NCBI RefSeq assembly: GCF_052068095.1
Contig: NZ_JBQHDG010000022.1
Span: 1 to 64,000 of the forward strand
Direction: 5' to 3'
DNA: 64,000 nt
Source of the DNA: Phytohabitans sp052068095
GTDB lineage: Bacteria; Actinomycetota; Actinomycetes; Mycobacteriales; Micromonosporaceae
Shown here piece after piece: positions 24,897 to 33,295 of the stretch (the stretch's first letter is position 1; every line of letters begins with the position of its first letter). Made by a program: the position numbers and the translations under genes. The notes under the pieces were generated by a model. The model had not been told where the DNA came from, made no database searches, and saw nothing but the letters and a program-made list of their open reading frames with translations.

Positions 24897-25986
24897 CCTC
24901 GTCGCCTCGGCCATCGCCAACTGGGCGCCGCGCTTCACCACCAACGGCGTGGCGGTCGCCGACTTCGAGCGGGTGACCCAGCTGGTCAGGCGCTGGACGG
25001 ACTGGTGCGCGGCCTGGTCCCGGGTGGCCGCCGAGCACGAGGGCCTCGGGCTGGAGGCGACCGCACAGGAACGGCACCGCTCGGCGGCGCAGCACTACGC
25101 GCAGGCGGCCACCTACTACCACTTCGCCAAGTTCCTCTTCGTGCAGGACCCGGCACAGATGCGGGCGGCGCACATGGCGGCCGTGCGCTGCCTCGACAAC
25201 GCCCTGCCACACCTCGACCCACCCGGGCGGCGGGTCGAGATCCCGTACGGCGGGGCGCGGCTGGTCGGCGTGCTCCGCCTTCCGGCCGGGCCGGGCCCGC
25301 ATCCGGTGGTCGTCCTGGTACCCGGGCTCGACTCGGCCAAGGAGGAGTTCCGGTCGACGGAGGCGCTGTTTCTGGAGCGTGGTGTCGGCACGTTCAGCGT
25401 CGACGGACCGGGGCAGGGCGAGGCGGAGTACGACCTGCCGATCCAGGGCGACTGGGCGGCCCCGGGCGCGGCGATCCTCGACGCGGTGTCCACACAGGAG
25501 CGGGTCGATCCGGACCGGATCGGCGTGTGGGGCGTGAGCCTCGGCGGCTACTACGCGCCCCGCGTCGCCAGCGCCGACGGCCGGGTGCGGGCCTGCGTCG
25601 CGCTCGCCGGCCCGTACGACTTCGGCGCCTGCTGGGACGGCCTGCCGGCGCTGACCCGCGAGGCGTTCCGGGTGCGCTCGCGCTCCTCCGACGAGCGTGC
25701 CGCCCGGGCGGTCGCGCACACGCTGAGCCTCGCCGGGCACGCGCCTGCCATCCGCTGCCCGATGCTGGTGGTGACCGGCAAGCTCGACCGGCTCATCCCG
25801 TGGTGGCACGCCGAACGGCTGGCCAACGAGACGGGCGGGCCGGTCACGTTGCTGCTGCTCGCCGAGGGCAACCACGGCTGCATGAACGTGGCCGCCCAGC
25901 ACCGCCAGCGCACCGCCGACTGGGTCGCCACCCAGCTGAGGGCCGTGCAGAGGAAGACCGCACTGAGGGGGAACGCTCCGCTATGA
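24889..25986 (+). CDS. Alpha/beta hydrolase resembling 2,6-dihydroxypseudooxynicotine hydrolase
   Basis: 365 residues. An N-terminal helical cap (about 1-110) precedes a core alpha/beta hydrolase. The nucleophile elbow is GVSLGG with Ser217; Asp300 (TGKLDRLIP) and His329 (EGNHGCMN) complete the triad. These positions and the length (about 367 in the known enzyme) match what I recall for the nicotine-pathway C-C hydrolase of Paenarthrobacter, whose triad is Ser217/Asp300/His329. The additional Glu248 of that enzyme is Cys here (Asp250 is near), so the substrate may differ. The neighbours (importer, dehydrogenase, molybdenum hydroxylase) are consistent with heterocycle catabolism. The FrsA/DUF1100 esterase group is the main alternative. 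Confidence 0.75.
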   Translation: MDDLVASAIANWAPRFTTNGVAVADFERVTQLVRRWTDWCAAWSRVAAEHEGLGLEATAQERHRSAAQHYAQAATYYHFAKFLFVQDPAQMRAAHMAAVRCLDNALPHLDPPGRRVEIPYGGARLVGVLRLPAGPGPHPVVVLVPGLDSAKEEFRSTEALFLERGVGTFSVDGPGQGEAEYDLPIQGDWAAPGAAILDAVSTQERVDPDRIGVWGVSLGGYYAPRVASADGRVRACVALAGPYDFGACWDGLPALTREAFRVRSRSSDERAARAVAHTLSLAGHAPAIRCPMLVVTGKLDRLIPWWHAERLANETGGPVTLLLLAEGNHGCMNVAAQHRQRTADWVATQLRAVQRKTALRGNAPL

Positions 25987-26900
25987 CGCACCACTTGACC
26001 GTCGGCTGGATCGGCGCCGGGCGGATGGGGTCCGCGATGGCCCGCCGGCTGGCCCGCGCCGGCTTCGACGTGACCGTTTGGAACCGCACCCGCGCCAAGT
26101 CCGAAGCCCTTGCCAGCGACGGGATCCGCGCCGCCGAGCGGGTCACCGACCTGGCCGACCGCGACGTCGTCTTCACGATGGTCTCCACCTCGACCGACCT
26201 GGAGGCGGTACTCACCGATCTGTTCGCCCGCACCGACGCGGCACCATCCACTGTGGTCGACTGCTCGACGGTGAGCGCGGAGGCGTCCGCCGCGATGCGG
26301 GCCGCGGCGGCCGAGCGTGGCGTCGACTTCCTCGCCGCGCCGGTGAGCGGCAACGGCAAGGTGGTCGCCGCCGGCCGGCTCAGCATCGTCGCCTCCGGAC
26401 CCGAGGCGGTCTACCACCGGGTCGAGCCGCTGCTGGCCGTGCTGGGGCGGGCCACCACGTACGTCGGCGAGGGCGAGACCGCGCGGCTGGTCAAGCTCTG
26501 CCACAACCTGCTGCTCGGCGTCGTCATCCAGTCGCTCGCCGAGATCACGGTGCTGGCCGAGAAGGGCGGCGTTTCCCGGGCCGCGTTCCTCGACTTCCTC
26601 AACAACAGCGTGATGGGCTCGATGTTCACCCGGTACAAGACGCCGGCGCTGGTGAAGCTCGACTACACGCCCACGTTCACGCCGGTGCTGCTGCGCAAGG
26701 ACTTCGACCTCGGCCTGGCCGCCGCGCGGGACCTGGGCGTGCCGATGCCGGTGGCCGCCCTGACCCAGCAGATCATCCAAGCCGTGATCAGCGGCGGCCA
26801 CGGCGGCGACGACTTCGCCGTCCTCATGGAGCAGCAGGCCGCGGCGGCCGGCCTCGACCTCAAACCCGAGGCCGCCGACGTCGACGACGGCCTGGGCTAG
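25983..26900 (+). CDS. NAD(P)-dependent beta-hydroxyacid dehydrogenase (HIBADH/6PGDH-like)
   Basis: 305 residues, starting in an ATGA overlap with the hydrolase. The Rossmann motif WIGAGRMGSAMARRL is at the N-terminus. APVSGNGKVVAAG corresponds to the substrate-binding A-P-V-S-G-G region, with an Asn where Gly is usual. The catalytic pair is Lys171 and Asn175 in VKLCHNLLLG. Members oxidise 3-hydroxyacids or reduce semialdehydes, which fits processing of a side-chain released by the preceding hydrolase, though that is inference. Its stop shares the palindrome CTAG with the stop of the convergent molybdenum hydroxylase gene. Confidence 0.85.
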   Translation: MTHHLTVGWIGAGRMGSAMARRLARAGFDVTVWNRTRAKSEALASDGIRAAERVTDLADRDVVFTMVSTSTDLEAVLTDLFARTDAAPSTVVDCSTVSAEASAAMRAAAAERGVDFLAAPVSGNGKVVAAGRLSIVASGPEAVYHRVEPLLAVLGRATTYVGEGETARLVKLCHNLLLGVVIQSLAEITVLAEKGGVSRAAFLDFLNNSVMGSMFTRYKTPALVKLDYTPTFTPVLLRKDFDLGLAAARDLGVPMPVAALTQQIIQAVISGGHGGDDFAVLMEQQAAAAGLDLKPEAADVDDGLG

Positions 26901-28846
26901 GCGTCGATGGCGGCGACGACGCGCTCGCGGGTCAGCGGGAGGTCGCGGACCCGCACGCCGAGCGCGGCCGCCAGCGCGTTGCCGATCGCCGCCGCCGTGG
27001 GGCCCTGTGCGGCCTCGCCGGCGCCGACGCTCGGCTCGTCGGGGCGGTCGAGCAGAGCCACGTCGACGCGCGGCACCTCGCTGAAGCGGAGGATCGGATA
27101 GCTCTCCCAGTCGACGCTCGTCACCCGGCGGCGGTCGAAGCGCACCCGCTCCTTGAGCGTCCAGCTCGCCGCCTGCACCGCGCCGCCCTCGATCTGGTTG
27201 CGCACGCCGTCCGGGTTGACCACCCGGCCCACGTCGACGGCGATGGCGAGGCGGCGCACCCGGATGTCCTGCTCCGCCTCAACCTCGGCGACCACCGCGC
27301 AGTAGGCGCCGCGCTCCTTGTAGCGGGCCAGCCCGATGCCCCGGTTGTCGCCGCCCCAACCGCCCAGCTCGGCGGCGGCCAGCAGCACCGCGCGGGCACG
27401 CGGGTCGGTCAGGTGGGCGAGGCGGTGTGCGAGCGGGTCGCGGCCGGCCGCCAGGGCGAGCTCGTCCATGAAGGACTCGATGGCGAACACGTTGAGGAAC
27501 GCGCCGAGCGAGCGCAGCGACGACGACCGCAGCGGCGCGCGCAGGGCCCGGTGCGCGCGGATCGACCGCTCCGGAAACGCGTAGACGGGGACGGCGTTGC
27601 GGGCGATGCCAGCGCCCCGCTCCAGCGGCGGGTCGGCGGGCGGCGGTAGCGGGTGCGGCTCTTCCAGGTGTGCGGCAGCGAGCAGGCCGGGGCTGCCGGC
27701 GTATCCGGGACGGGACACGTGCCCCTGGCTCCACACGTCGTACGACCAGGCCGTCACCATCCCGTCACCGTCCACTGTGGCGGCGACGTCGGCGACCATC
27801 GCCGAGCCGAACGGCGCCCAGGTCAGCTCGTCCCGCCGGCTCCACCGCACCAGCACCGGCCGGCCGGGCACGGTGCGGGCGAGCAGCACGGCGTCGAAGG
27901 CGGCGTCGTCGGCGCCGTTGTGCCCGTACGCCCCGGCGCCCTCCACGTGCGACACCTCGACCCGCGACGGCGGCAGGCCGAGGGCCTGGGCAATCGCCCG
28001 GCGCAGCGGATGCGGGCCCTGCGTGTGGCTCCACACCCGGACCCTCTCGCCGTCCCACTGAGCGACGGCGCAGCTCGGCGCGATCGAGGCGTGGGCGAGG
28101 AAGGGCCGGCTGTAGGAGGCGCGAAAGCCCCCGGAGACCGCGGCGCCGGCCACCACGGTGGACGTCTCCAGTGGACCCGCACGCAGGAATGACGGCAGCG
28201 CGTCCTCGTCGGGGAGCGTGTCCGCCTCGTCCCAGACCGCCGCCTGCGCGAGCGTAGAAGCAGCCCGGTCGGCCTCGGTCTCGGTGGCCGCCACCACGCC
28301 GAGGAAGCTGCCGTCGACCACCGCGTCCACGCCCGGTCCTACCGACACCAGCCGCGCGCCGCGCGACGGTGGGCGGACCACGCGGCCGTAGAGCAGGCCG
28401 GGCAGGCGCAGGTCGTGCACGTACCGGGGGCGGCCGGCCACCTTGTCGGGCAGGTCGAGCCGGGGCACGCTGGTGCCCACCACGCGCAGGTCGGCCGCGC
28501 TCTTGGGACGGGCCGAGCCGTCCGCGTCCCGGTCCCAGGTGGTCGCTCCGGCGGCACGCAGCGCGCGTACCTCCGCACAGGCCTGCCGGAGCGCGGCGCC
28601 GGAGTCGGCGACGGAGAGGCTGCCCGCGGTGATCCCTTCGTCCGGGCCTTCGGCAGTGCCGGCGGGGACCATCCGGACCCGGTCGAGCGGCACGTCGAGC
28701 TCGTCGGCGGCGATCTGGGCGAGCGCGGTGAGGATGCCCTGCCCCAGCTCGACCTTCCCGACCCGGATCTCGAAGCAGCCGTCCGGCGCGAGGCGTACCC
28801 AGCCGGAGAGCCGGGGATTCGCGGCGAGCGACCGGGGGAGGGTCAT
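26897..28846 (-). CDS. Molybdenum hydroxylase large subunit (NicB/IorB-like, xanthine-oxidase family)
   Basis: 649 residues, starting in an ATGA overlap with the iron-sulfur subunit. Molybdopterin-domain motifs include EIRVGKVELGQGILTALAQIAADEL (about 26-50) and PRYVHDLRLPGLLYGRVVRPP. The C-terminal GAGEAAQGPTAAAIGNAL carries the catalytic Glu at 611. Two-subunit enzymes of this kind, where the large subunit pairs only with a 2x[2Fe-2S] protein and no FAD subunit, hydroxylate N-heteroaromatics such as nicotinate or isoquinoline and pass electrons to a cytochrome or quinone. The length is shorter than typical IorB (about 750). Substrate is inferred only from family and neighbours. Confidence 0.88.
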   Translation of the reverse strand: MTLPRSLAANPRLSGWVRLAPDGCFEIRVGKVELGQGILTALAQIAADELDVPLDRVRMVPAGTAEGPDEGITAGSLSVADSGAALRQACAEVRALRAAGATTWDRDADGSARPKSAADLRVVGTSVPRLDLPDKVAGRPRYVHDLRLPGLLYGRVVRPPSRGARLVSVGPGVDAVVDGSFLGVVAATETEADRAASTLAQAAVWDEADTLPDEDALPSFLRAGPLETSTVVAGAAVSGGFRASYSRPFLAHASIAPSCAVAQWDGERVRVWSHTQGPHPLRRAIAQALGLPPSRVEVSHVEGAGAYGHNGADDAAFDAVLLARTVPGRPVLVRWSRRDELTWAPFGSAMVADVAATVDGDGMVTAWSYDVWSQGHVSRPGYAGSPGLLAAAHLEEPHPLPPPADPPLERGAGIARNAVPVYAFPERSIRAHRALRAPLRSSSLRSLGAFLNVFAIESFMDELALAAGRDPLAHRLAHLTDPRARAVLLAAAELGGWGGDNRGIGLARYKERGAYCAVVAEVEAEQDIRVRRLAIAVDVGRVVNPDGVRNQIEGGAVQAASWTLKERVRFDRRRVTSVDWESYPILRFSEVPRVDVALLDRPDEPSVGAGEAAQGPTAAAIGNALAAALGVRVRDLPLTRERVVAAIDA

Positions 28847-29247
28847 GGGCCGGCCGCCCGGAGCACCGCGCGGACCATCCGCCCGTGCGCGCCGCAGCGG
28901 CACAGGTGGCGGTCGAGCGCGCCCTTGACCGCCGCCTCGTCGGGGTGCGGCTCGCGGGCCAGCAGAGCGGCGGCGCTCACCAGGACGCCGGAGACGCAGT
29001 ATCCACATTGTGCGGCCTGCTCGGCCAGGAACGCGTCCACCAGCGGGTGCCCGCGCAGGCCCTCCACTGTGGTCACCGCCTTGCCGACCACCGACCACAG
29101 TGGAGTATCGCAGGCCGGCGCCGGGTGGCCGTCGAGGAGCACGAAGCAGGCGCCGCACAGGCCCATGCCGCAGCCGAAGCGGCTGCCCACGAGCCCGAGG
29201 TCGCCGCGGAGCACGTCGAGCAGCGGCGTATCAGGGTCGGCCTCCAC
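28843..29247 (-). CDS. Molybdenum hydroxylase 2x[2Fe-2S] subunit
   Basis: 134 residues from the GTG at 29247. The plant-type cluster ligands are Cys26, Cys31, Cys34 and Cys46; the second cluster uses Cys81, Cys84, Cys116 and Cys118 (CGYC and CRC motifs). The family's first beta strand is encoded upstream of this GTG: the same frame reads YELTVNGERHS before it, after an in-frame TAG, with no ATG, GTG or TTG. A CTG at 29274 would restore the conserved N-terminus (MTVNGERHSVEADP). The true start is therefore uncertain and may be non-canonical. It is first in a two-gene operon, with operator O3 just upstream. Confidence 0.85.
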   Translation of the reverse strand: MEADPDTPLLDVLRGDLGLVGSRFGCGMGLCGACFVLLDGHPAPACDTPLWSVVGKAVTTVEGLRGHPLVDAFLAEQAAQCGYCVSGVLVSAAALLAREPHPDEAAVKGALDRHLCRCGAHGRMVRAVLRAAGP

Positions 29248-29280
29248 GGAGTGCCGCTCGCCGTTGACGGTCAGCTCATA

Positions 29281-29324
29281 GCAATCGATTGCGCCAGTCT
29301 AGAGGGCGTTGCCGAAGGTGTCGC
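29281..29324 (-). promoter_or_regulatory. Promoter and operator O3 of the molybdenum hydroxylase operon
   Basis: Reading leftwards, GCGACA (29324-29319) and TAGACT (29301-29296) are spaced by 17 bases and each match consensus at 4 of 6 positions. The predicted start point is near 29289, inside the palindrome GCAATCGATTGC (29281-29292), which is identical to the core of the perfect operator O2. The -10 overlaps the stop codon of the metallopeptidase gene upstream. This ties the molybdenum hydroxylase to the LacI regulon. Confidence 0.7.
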
Positions 29325-30309
29325 ACCGCTTGGGGTCGCCGGTCTTGTACCCCTGGTCGAACCACTGCTGCCGCTGCTGCGCGCTGCCGTGCGTGAAGGC
29401 CTGCTCGTCGACCCGCCCGCCGGCCTTCCGCTGGATCGTGTCGTCGCCGACGGCGGCCGCGGCGGTGAGCGCCTCCCGGATGTCCTGCTCGGTGACGCTG
29501 GTGAAGAGCGGCTGCCCGCCGGCGTCGGTGGTCGACGTCGCGGCGCGCGCCCAGGCACCCGCGTAACAGTCGGCCTGGAGCTCCAGCGTCACCGACAGCT
29601 GGTTGGCGTTGCCGGGGTCGCGCTGCTGCTGGCGGCGCATCTGCGCCTCGGTGCCGAGCAGCGCCTGCACGTGGTGGCCGTACTCGTGCGCCATCACGTA
29701 CGCCTGCGCGAACTGCCCCGGCGCCCCGAACCGGCTGGCCAGCTCGTCGTAGAAGGTCAGGTCGATGTAGACGTGGTTGTCACCCGGGCAGTAGAACGGC
29801 CCCACGCCCGCGTCGGCGGAGCCGCAGCCGGTGCTCACCGCGCCGGAGAAGTATCGCGTGATGGCCGTCTGGTAGGGCCGGCCGAAGTTCTCCGGGAGCG
29901 CGCGCTGCCAGTACGCCTGGATGGAGTTGACGAAGGCCAGGTTGACGCAGGCCGGGTCGTCGAAGCGGTTGACGTTCTGGCGCGAGCAGGTCTCGTCGAG
30001 CGGCGCGCTGGTCGCGGTGTCGGTCTCGGTGCCGGTGAGCCCGCCGAGGCTTCCGAGGCCGCCGAGCCCACCGAGGCCGCCCTGCCCCAGGCAGAGGAAG
30101 CCGCACAGGCACAGCAGCACGACGGCGACGACCGCGATCCCGGCCTTGCCGGCGGGGAGCTTGATGCCGGGTCCGCCGCTGCCGCCCCGGCCGCCGCCAC
30201 CCAGTCCGCCCGGGAGCCGGAACCGGCCGCCGCCGCCCCGCCGGCCGCGCATGTCCTCGACCTGGCCGGGGTCGAGGTTGGCGTCCTCATTAAGTTCCAC
30301 GCGGGTCAT
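29299..30309 (-). CDS. YpfJ-like neutral zinc metallopeptidase, copy 1
   Basis: 336 residues. A cytoplasmic Gly/Arg-rich N-terminus (VELNEDANLDPGQVEDMRGRRGG) is followed by one membrane helix (about 56-75) and an extracytoplasmic peptidase domain. The zinc motif is HEYGHH (His208, Glu209, His212), with the distal Glu in LELQADCYAG. Conserved Cys pairs (FYCPGDNHVYIDLTF region) fit an exported domain. The start could be the ATG at 30309 or the GTG at 30300 that aligns with copy 2; neither has a ribosome binding site, and a TACCAT four bases before the ATG allows leaderless initiation. It is about 60% identical by eye to the next gene. The physiological substrate is unknown. Confidence 0.85.
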   Translation of the reverse strand: MTRVELNEDANLDPGQVEDMRGRRGGGGRFRLPGGLGGGGRGGSGGPGIKLPAGKAGIAVVAVVLLCLCGFLCLGQGGLGGLGGLGSLGGLTGTETDTATSAPLDETCSRQNVNRFDDPACVNLAFVNSIQAYWQRALPENFGRPYQTAITRYFSGAVSTGCGSADAGVGPFYCPGDNHVYIDLTFYDELASRFGAPGQFAQAYVMAHEYGHHVQALLGTEAQMRRQQQRDPGNANQLSVTLELQADCYAGAWARAATSTTDAGGQPLFTSVTEQDIREALTAAAAVGDDTIQRKAGGRVDEQAFTHGSAQQRQQWFDQGYKTGDPKRCDTFGNAL

Positions 30310-30332
30310 GCTAATGGTACAAAAGCCATATA

Positions 30333-30570
30333 TGTCCCGGGTTCGCGTCAGCTGCGGACCGCCGCTCCCGCCGGAGACCGCTCCGGCCGGCGGCGAGCTG
30401 GCGCTCGCCGAATCCCCCGACCTCCGCTGCCAGCCCCGCGCGCCAAGCCCACCCCGGCGGCTCGCCCCGGGCCCCAAGAGGGCTGCCCTCTTGGGGCAGG
30501 CCGGGACCAACGGCGGAGGGTGAGGCCGCGGGAGCGGCGGTCTGGACCACGACGGACATCGCGGTAGCTC
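30333..30570. repeat. Intergenic inverted-arm element E3 (B-type left arm, A-type right arm, hairpin)
   Basis: A B-type arm (30333-30453, beginning TGTCCCGGGTTCGCGTCAGC) faces an A-type arm (30518-30570). Between them is a perfect hairpin: GCCCCAAGAGGG (30471-30482) and CCCTCTTGGGGC (30486-30497) with a 3-base loop. The right half can alternatively fold as TGCCC-TCTTG-GGGCA, the inner stem seen in E1. The element fills the gap between the two metallopeptidase paralogues. No open frame of interest. Confidence 0.7.
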
Positions 30571-30604
30571 GCATCTGCTTTTCGAATGTGACGATCTAAT
30601 GGGG

Positions 30605-31510
30605 TCAGAGGGCGTTTCCGAAGGTGTCGCAGGACTTCGGGTCGCCGGTCTCGTGTCCGCGGCCGAACCACTCCTGCCGCTGCGCCGACGTGCCGTGCGT
30701 GAACTGCGACTCGTCGATCCGCCCGCCGGACTTCTTCTGGAGGGTGTCGTCGCCGATCGCGGCGGCCGTGTCGAGGCCCTCCTGGATGTCCTGCTGGCTG
30801 ATGCTCTTGAAGATCCTTTGGCCGCCCGCGTCCGTCGTGCCGGTGGCGTTCTTCGCCCACGCGCCCGCGTAGCAGTCGGCCTGGAGCTCCAGCATCACCG
30901 AGAGCTGGTTGGCGTTGCCGGGGTCGCGCTGCTGCTGGCGGCGCATCTGCGCCTCGGTGCCGAGCAGGTCCTGCACGTGGTGGCCGTACTCGTGGGCCAG
31001 CACGTACGGCTGCGCGAACTCGCCCGGCGCGCCGAGCTGGTCGGCCAGCTGCTCGTAGAAGGTCAGGTCGATGTACACGTGGTCGTCCGCCGGGCAGTAG
31101 AACGGCCCGACGCCCGAGTCGGCCGCGCCGCACCCGGTGTTCACCGCCTGGCTGAAGATCACCGTGTCGGCCGGCTCGTACGGCTTGCCGAACCGCTCGG
31201 GGAGCGCCTTCTGCCAGTACGCCTGGATGGAGTTCACGTAGAGCGTGTTGCGGCAGTCGAGCTGGGCGAGCGCCTGGTCCGCCGCGCACTTCTGCTCCAG
31301 GGCCGTGTTGTCGCCCTGCTCGTCGCCGCCGGTGACCTGGTTGAGGCCGAGCCCGCCGCCGGCGAGCGCCACCAGAAGGGCCACGACGAGGCCGATCCAC
31401 CCACCCTTACCGCTCGGCAGCGGGATGCCGCCGAGACCGCCTCCGCCGCCGGATCCGCGCCGGTCCTCGACCTGGCTGGTATCGATCCGGGCATCTTCGT
31501 TGAGTTCCAC
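30605..31510 (-). CDS. YpfJ-like neutral zinc metallopeptidase, copy 2
   Basis: 301 residues from GTG 31510 (VELNEDARIDTSQVEDRRG), the start that aligns with copy 1. Longer in-frame readings to 31846 run through the ABC-F leader and are rejected. One membrane helix (WIGLVVALLVALAGGGLGL) anchors an exterior domain with HEYGHH, the distal Glu in MLELQADCYAG, and FYCPADDHVYIDLTF. No ribosome binding site precedes the GTG; a TACCGA six bases away would allow leaderless translation. It is divergent from the ABC-F gene and forms a tandem pair with copy 1, separated by element E3. Confidence 0.85.
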   Translation of the reverse strand: MELNEDARIDTSQVEDRRGSGGGGGLGGIPLPSGKGGWIGLVVALLVALAGGGLGLNQVTGGDEQGDNTALEQKCAADQALAQLDCRNTLYVNSIQAYWQKALPERFGKPYEPADTVIFSQAVNTGCGAADSGVGPFYCPADDHVYIDLTFYEQLADQLGAPGEFAQPYVLAHEYGHHVQDLLGTEAQMRRQQQRDPGNANQLSVMLELQADCYAGAWAKNATGTTDAGGQRIFKSISQQDIQEGLDTAAAIGDDTLQKKSGGRIDESQFTHGTSAQRQEWFGRGHETGDPKSCDTFGNAL

Positions 31511-31547
31511 GCGGAATCGGTACCCAGTGATCTTGATTCTTACTCGG

Positions 31548-31576
31548 TTGGGGGCCCACGCGGCGCCGGGTAGAAT
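31548..31576 (+). promoter_or_regulatory. Promoter of the ABC-F leader
   Basis: TTGGGG (31548-31553) and TAGAAT (31571-31576) are separated by 17 bases; the -10 matches 5 of 6 consensus positions. The predicted start is about 31583-31584, which coincides with a GTG opening a six-codon reading frame. It gives a leader of about 108 bases before the ABC-F ATG. Confidence 0.6.
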
Positions 31577-31583
31577 CGCTCCC

Positions 31584-31604
31584 GTGCTGCTCTGCGAAGG
31601 CTGA
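31584..31604 (+). CDS. Putative leaderless leader peptide MLLCEG of the ABC-F attenuator
   Basis: GTG CTG CTC TGC GAA GGC TGA encodes six residues and begins at the predicted transcription start, so it could be translated without a ribosome binding site, which is common in actinobacteria. It lies immediately upstream of an intrinsic-terminator-like hairpin and a translation-related ATPase gene, the layout of ribosome-mediated attenuators. Expression is inference. Confidence 0.45.
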   Translation: MLLCEG

Positions 31605-31612
31605 GCCTCTCC

Positions 31613-31645
31613 GAGCCGACCGGGTCGATGACCGGCCGGCTCTTT
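31613..31645 (+). terminator. Attenuator hairpin upstream of the ABC-F gene
   Basis: GAGCCGACCGG (31613-31623) pairs with CCGGCCGGCTC (31632-31642) at 10 of 11 positions, with an 8-base loop, followed by TTT. A second possible pairing uses CGAAGGCTG (31595-31603), inside the leader peptide, and CAGCCTTCG (31660-31668), just before the gene. Stalling of a ribosome on the leader peptide could change which structure forms. Confidence 0.55.
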
Positions 31646-31691
31646 AGCGCGCCCTGAGCCAGCCTTCGACGACGAGAGCGAGTTTGCCACC

Positions 31692-33290
<1,599 letters not shown>

Positions 33291-33295
33291 CTGGA

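Noticed and set aside
29277..29279. ATG start for the iron-sulfur subunit at 29279
   Set aside because: It is in a different frame and is followed by a stop after one codon, so it can only be used if a base is missing from the sequence.
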